Assembly (NCBI GenBank): GCA_030533445.1 | Contig: CM060070.1 | Location: 21,642,001-21,706,000, forward strand | From: Cyprinodon diabolis | Lineage: Eukaryota; Chordata; Actinopteri; Cyprinodontiformes; Cyprinodontidae | Reading direction: 5' to 3' | DNA length: 64,000 bases | Part shown: positions 59,401-64,000 of the stretch, piece after piece | How the letters are laid out: each line of letters begins with the position of its first letter | How positions within the stretch are numbered: position 1 is the stretch's first letter | Made by a program: the position numbers and the translations under genes | The notes under the pieces: generated by a model | Told to the model about the DNA's origin: nothing | Database searches by the model: none | What the model saw: only the letters and a program-made list of their open reading frames with translations

Positions 59401-60388
59401 AAGATTCTAACCAGCTTCACATTAACCACCTGTGATGTCCCTCGTTCAACTCCAGCCATTCAACCTGGGGGCCACACCTTCTCTGAAGCCAATCATCTTT
59501 CAAGATCTCCTTCATTTAGCTCTCCTGCACGCAAGCGAACCTTCAGTCGTCAAGAGGAATGTTACGCCTCTTTTGAATCTGATCAGCAGCCTCTGTTCCT
59601 CATTCGTGAGCTTCAAACACCCGATGCCCAGTTGCATTAATATCCTGGCTCCGGCTTTGACTCAATCCAGCAAACCCACACATCCTTGTGTCTTTGTCTT
59701 GGCCTTGTCTCAGTCTCAGCACTCCTTGGACTCAGTTTGTGTTGTCTTGACTACAACACTAGTATTAGATTAAACTAATACTAGTTTAATTGCCAAACTA
59801 ATGGAGGAGAAAAAGAGCACAATTCCAGTCAGTTTAGCAGGACCTCTCTCCACACTGTCACCATCAGTCCCAATGTCCCATATGCTGCGAGGAAAGCTGC
59901 CATGAATTGAATCATTAAGTTTGCTACACAAAGTGAAGCCCTGAGTGCCTGCAGTCTGAGACGCTTCATCATCCAATTTGAAACTGAAGTATAGATCCTG
60001 CGGAACCCTTTTCAAACAGTAACATTTACCAGCTGGACAGATGGATGGACAGACAGACAAATTTTAACAATTATTTAAATGACAACAACAACAACAAAAA
60101 ACACAATGAAAATGGCATATTGCAATTCATATTTAAGGCCATTACTGTGGGACTCTTTTCTTCCTCTCAGCCTTTCCTCTTAAAAGACAAGGTCCAAACT
60201 TCTGATAATGCAAAGAAACAAACACCACAGGCTGCTTGGGACCTTCTTTGCCCTCATCCTACAACATTTTCATAAATATCATACAGTTTTAGGAAAGGGG
60301 TCCTAATTATCTCTTTGACTGAATAGTCGCCCTTTGTAGCCTGGAGCAGTATTGCATTTAGATGGTGATGCTCCAACACAAAAATATA
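59401..60388. other. no gene recognised
   Basis: Includes an 11-bp inverted repeat with a 6-base loop at 59758-59785 (ACTAGTATTAG). Open frames at 59432-60060 lack family similarity. Confidence 0.5.
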
Positions 60389-60396
60389 ATCTAGAT

Positions 60397-60612
60397 CAGG
60401 GATGTCATAATCTTAAGGGCTAATGTCCTGCACCTTTTAGATGAGTCTTGTCTTCAACATACGACAATCAAATAATTAGGTTCTTTGAATGACCTGAACA
60501 ATATGACTTCTATAGGCAATAATTAAGTAATTTGGTTCAGCTGTGTTGGACCAGGAAGATATCTAAAAGTTGCAGAATCCGGGGCCTTGAGGACTTGAGT
60601 TTGATATCTATG
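60397..60612. mobile_element. hAT-type MITE (216 bp) with ATCTAGAT TSD
   Basis: Starts CAGGGATGTCATAATC and ends GAGTTTGATATCTATG (diverged inverse), flanked by ATCTAGAT at 60389-60396 and 60613-60620. The terminus style (CAGGGGTGTCAAACTC) is a common fish hAT MITE. Confidence 0.85.
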
Positions 60613-60648
60613 ATCTAGATGGTTAATGTCTAAAAACATTACCTTCGA

Positions 60649-61979
60649 AAGCCCCTGTCACACCTTGACAATTTAGACAATGTATGCCTGATGTACAAAA
60701 TAATCTGGCAAAAAAGGCCAATTTATACTTTTGACGCATAGCTTCTACAACCATCAAATTTGTCTCTGTGCGCGACCACGCCCCCAGTGCGGAGGTACTG
60801 CAACCGTCATCGGGCACCTCAAAAAAATCTTGACTACACGTCGGATGGTTGCAAACTGCGCAGACCTCAAACGGAAGTTCGCAGACAGAAAGCAGTTGTG
60901 ATTGGTTCTTGGCATGCCTTTCCAGCTGTCTGTGTGGTCATCCTTCTTGATTCGTTGTCGGGGTGCACCATTTTCTTGAATAGGCTCCCCCTTGCGCTTT
61001 GGCGGGAAACTGCTGTGCGTCCCTAGAAATCTCAGACCGACATTGCAGAAGCGATCAGACGCAAGCGACATTTGATGTGTGTGGTTGCAGAAGTATAATC
61101 CGCAATTAAGTTACATGTTAATTTTTTAATAAGTTATGAGCATGCTGAAATATGCTGAAACATGCTGGCACACGTTGACATACGGCAAGTACATACCCAT
61201 CATATGCCAGCGTATGCCATGTGTGGGCCATAAGTTACAGGTAAGTTATCTGATCTTTGACATAAATTAAATGTAAGTTACTCATAAGTCGTGGTGTCTA
61301 ACTTATCCAAAACCTATCAGTAACTTGTACATAAGTTGTGCAGAGCTTATCAAGAACTTATCTCCAATGCATACAACGTATTTGACGTGTTCCAGACGAC
61401 CGCTGAACGTGTTTCTATCTTACAGCTACTCTATAATGACCTATCGGCAGCATTTATATGGTATAAAAGGGGGTTTACAGGAGTAACAGTCTTTACTCCT
61501 TTAGACTTCATTTCCCATAATAGGTGAACGAGAAGGTGAGTGTAATGCATCCTCCCTGCGTTCACGCCCATGGCCATGGACCACAAACTTCCAAGCAGAC
61601 ATGATACTGAATCTGCTGCGACTGCAAACCCTCTTTCTTTCTTTTTTCTTTTTATCTATTTAGTTTATTTTTTATTTTTTGGCGGGCGGTAAACAGCAGC
61701 TAGCTTAACAATGCAATCAAAGAAATCTTTTTATGCAGGGTTGGCGCCTCCGGATGCATTGCAGCCCACCTCAGGACACTGGCTTGTGACATTTCATGGA
61801 CATTATGCTGCTGTGCGTTATGCATTAGTTAGGCTGTCATCGGACATAAGTTCTGGACTCGTTCTGAATACTCTACGCATACGCCCCAAATTAAAAAAAA
61901 TTCATAGTAAGTTCAGCGTTTCAGGAGATCCTGGGACACCAGACACACTGGCTAAATCAGCAAGGTGTGACAGGGGCTT
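60649..61979. mobile_element. Harbinger-like element with 19-bp TIR
   Basis: A perfect 19-bp TIR AAGCCCCTGTCACACCTTG at 60649-60667 and inverted at 61961-61979. Flanks (GAA and TAA around the shortened TIR) nearly fit a TAA target. A second pair of diverged ends around 60712 and 61100 (TTATACTTTTGACGC and AGAAGTATAATCCGC) suggests another element inside. A cluster of TAAGTTA/AACTTA motifs fills 61105-61370. No transposase recognised. Confidence 0.7.
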
Positions 61980-64000
61980 AAGATTTCATGGGAAATGTAG
62001 GTAGTGTTTGCTTTTGTTTACAGTTGTTCCCATGTCAACTAACCAGCTGAAAAAAAAACAAAAGTAAACATGAAGAAATTAGAGAGCACTTTACTAGAAA
62101 ATAATTTTAAATATTTGTAGGGTAAAAAACATCTGTATAAAAAGGAAGAAAAACTTAAAAAAATAACAATAGATTGAATAAAAGATTTAATGTTTAAACA
62201 AAGTAGCAAATCATAGCACAGCTATCAAGATAAGACTTGGTTTTTTAACTAGGTAGAAAGCTGCCTTTGAGCTGAACCACAGAGAAAATGTCTGTGTCTG
62301 GTTTATATCATAGCCAACCCTCGCTGACAGTTTCCTCAGTACACCAGCACACATGGAGCTTACAGCCACATCAAGCTGGAGAGCATTTTAGCTGCCTGGA
62401 AAAAGAAAAGTCAGACAACAGATTGTTTGGCTGGAATCATGGCTGGAATCACCACTGTATTTTAAATATCTTATTTGCTCTGGGGCGAAACCTTTAGCAA
62501 AGTTAACAATTCCGACTAGCTGAAGAGCTGTGCAACAGTTGTTTTTATAGTCCGATAAAATAAATAAAGGAGATATGAAGATTATGTAAGACCTGCTTTC
62601 CGAAAACTTTGGTAACCTTCATTTTCTATTGTTTACTGTCACAGATGGGTATGTTGGTGTTTCTTTAGGGCTCGGAGGTGGAGTTAGGAAGGCCCTTAGA
62701 AAGACAAATAAGTGTTAGCAGAAAAAAAGAGTTCGGGAAATGGCATTGACAACAACAACCATTTAGAATGTGAAACTAATTCTAACTATTCGTGGGGTTA
62801 AGGAAGATTTAAGAGACGAGCACATTCACGACAGCTGAAGTTAACAAATTGGGATGAGTTGTGTACATTATGCTATCTTGTAGGGATGGTGTTGTACAGT
62901 CCCCATTTAATTTTAACAGTTGCAACCTCCAAACTACCTCCTTTGGCTTTAGAGCCAAAAATAATATGGAATTAGACACATCAATATGGAATTAGACACA
63001 TCAAATGACAAAAGGAACAAATTAATATTATAGGTGATAAAGAAACTACTTCAGCAGACAGGGACAGTATGTTCACTGTGGAATAATCTGCTCAATGACT
63101 CTGAAAAGCTACAAATCACAGATTTTTATCATATTTTGCCATTTCATTACACTTTCACTTCATTTTACAGAGAAAAGGACAAAGCATCCATCGGTATGAA
63201 GGGAAGAAGCACTCCACAAAGGCTGATATAACAAAAATGGCTGTTTGCCAATTGATTCCTCCATCCTCGCAGAATAAGTGATACTGAAAGTGCAGTCTAA
63301 TCTTTTTCACTGCAACATCTTGCTAATGGATTCCAAGACTTTGGATCATCAAGAAATAAACCACATTCAATTCCGTCACATAGATAGATGATTCGATTTG
63401 CGTTTCGGAGCTTTTTAATTATAAAAAACCATTTGTACTTCAGGTGTGTTCCTGAATGCTGATTATGGGCCAATAGTTTTTCAAAGGATCATGAGACAAC
63501 TTCTAATCAGCAGATTTTACTTGACAGCAGTTTTGAACACTTTGATCCACATGACAGCTTTTAATTTGATTGCACTATGAGGCTTTTGCAAAGGAGATTC
63601 AACATATCCAGTGCCTAATTTATATTTGGTGCTACTCGAACACAACTGATTGGTCTAATGGATTAGCATTTTATCATTGATATTCAAATAAAATCCAAAA
63701 GTTTTTGTCTTGCAGTTATGTTACAGCAATAATAATGCAATCTTTGTTTAAATAAGGCTGAAATGTAAACACTGAATCAAAATCAGATGATCCTCTGTAA
63801 AAATAGAAAAAAATTAATGTAATCTGTAAGGGTTTTTAATTCTAGATGTCTTTCAAACTACTTTGTTGATATATTTTTTAGATTAAATGACTTGTATTTA
63901 ATAAAAAAAAATGTTTTTTTCAGGACACTCATTGGCTTTAGTCTGTCATTTAATACATTTGGGTTAATTTTTCTAAAGTGCCTTTCAACTTTTGAGTTTT
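61980..64000. other. no gene recognised
   Basis: Intergenic sequence to the window end. One direct duplication, AATATGGAATTAGACACATC, occurs twice in tandem at about 62964-63003. No exon of a neighbouring gene was identified. Confidence 0.55.

Noticed and set aside
61711..62004. 97-codon frame at the right end of the Harbinger-like element
   Set aside because: It reads through the TIR and beyond the element, with no transposase or DNA-binding similarity.

Overview
This is vertebrate nuclear DNA, almost certainly from a teleost fish. It has one intron-split gene at the left end and about 60 kb of intergenic DNA built largely from fish-type transposable elements: Tc1/mariner, hAT, Harbinger-like MITEs, L2-, Rex1- and L1-type LINEs, and Gypsy-type LTRs. 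No bacterial-style genes, operons, CRISPR arrays, rRNA or tRNA genes were seen. The only host gene I can support is the 3' part of cystathionine gamma-lyase (cth, + strand). Four consecutive coding exons (373-525, 2360-2481, 2888-2940, 3181-3319) have canonical splice sites and compatible phases. Exons upstream, including the PLP-lysine exon, lie outside the window, and the very short last exon could not be placed securely.

Layout. 1-3.3 kb: cth exons and introns, with a decayed Tc1 in one intron. 3.3-9.2 kb: cth 3' flank or last intron, with a (CCAT)n array and a perfect 42-bp palindrome. 9.2-12.6 kb: an old minus-strand L2 LINE split by another LINE. 13-15.1 kb: two hAT-type elements with target-site duplications (TSDs). 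17 kb: a truncated Tc1 transposase with D-to-E spacing of 36. 21.6-23 kb: a tandem duplication in which one copy carries a solo LTR and the other keeps the empty target site. 24 kb: another solo LTR. 26 kb: an L1 ORF2 tail. 28.3-29 kb: a Harbinger-type MITE. 29-31 kb: a LINE tail inside a hAT inside a Tc1 remnant. 31.3-34.4 kb: a Rex1-like LINE carrying a hAT in its 3' UTR. 34.5-36.1 kb: an intact minus-strand Tc1 with perfectly identical 208-bp terminal repeats (TIRs). 39.5-41.9 kb: a Rex1-like 3' fragment interrupted by a second intact Tc1 with perfectly identical 202-bp TIRs. 44.8-47.4 kb: an L2 fragment and a pol-less Gypsy element. 51.1-54.3 kb: a tyrosine-recombinase remnant and a hAT inside another hAT-like element. 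57-62 kb: a solo LTR, a second Harbinger MITE copy, an L2 reverse transcriptase fragment, a small hAT MITE and a Harbinger-like element. 62-64 kb: nothing recognised.

How the parts relate. The transposons do not form a pathway with cth; they are a layered insertion record downstream of it. In mammals CTH is followed by PTGER3, so this may be the cth-ptger3 interval, but no ptger3 exon was recognised. The most notable signals are the two apparently young Tc1 copies with open transposase frames, a reading frame kept open inside three related Gypsy LTRs, paired base changes in the hairpin of two Harbinger MITE copies, and the solo LTR beside its own duplicated empty site. All family names come from reading translations and termini by eye; no database search was run.
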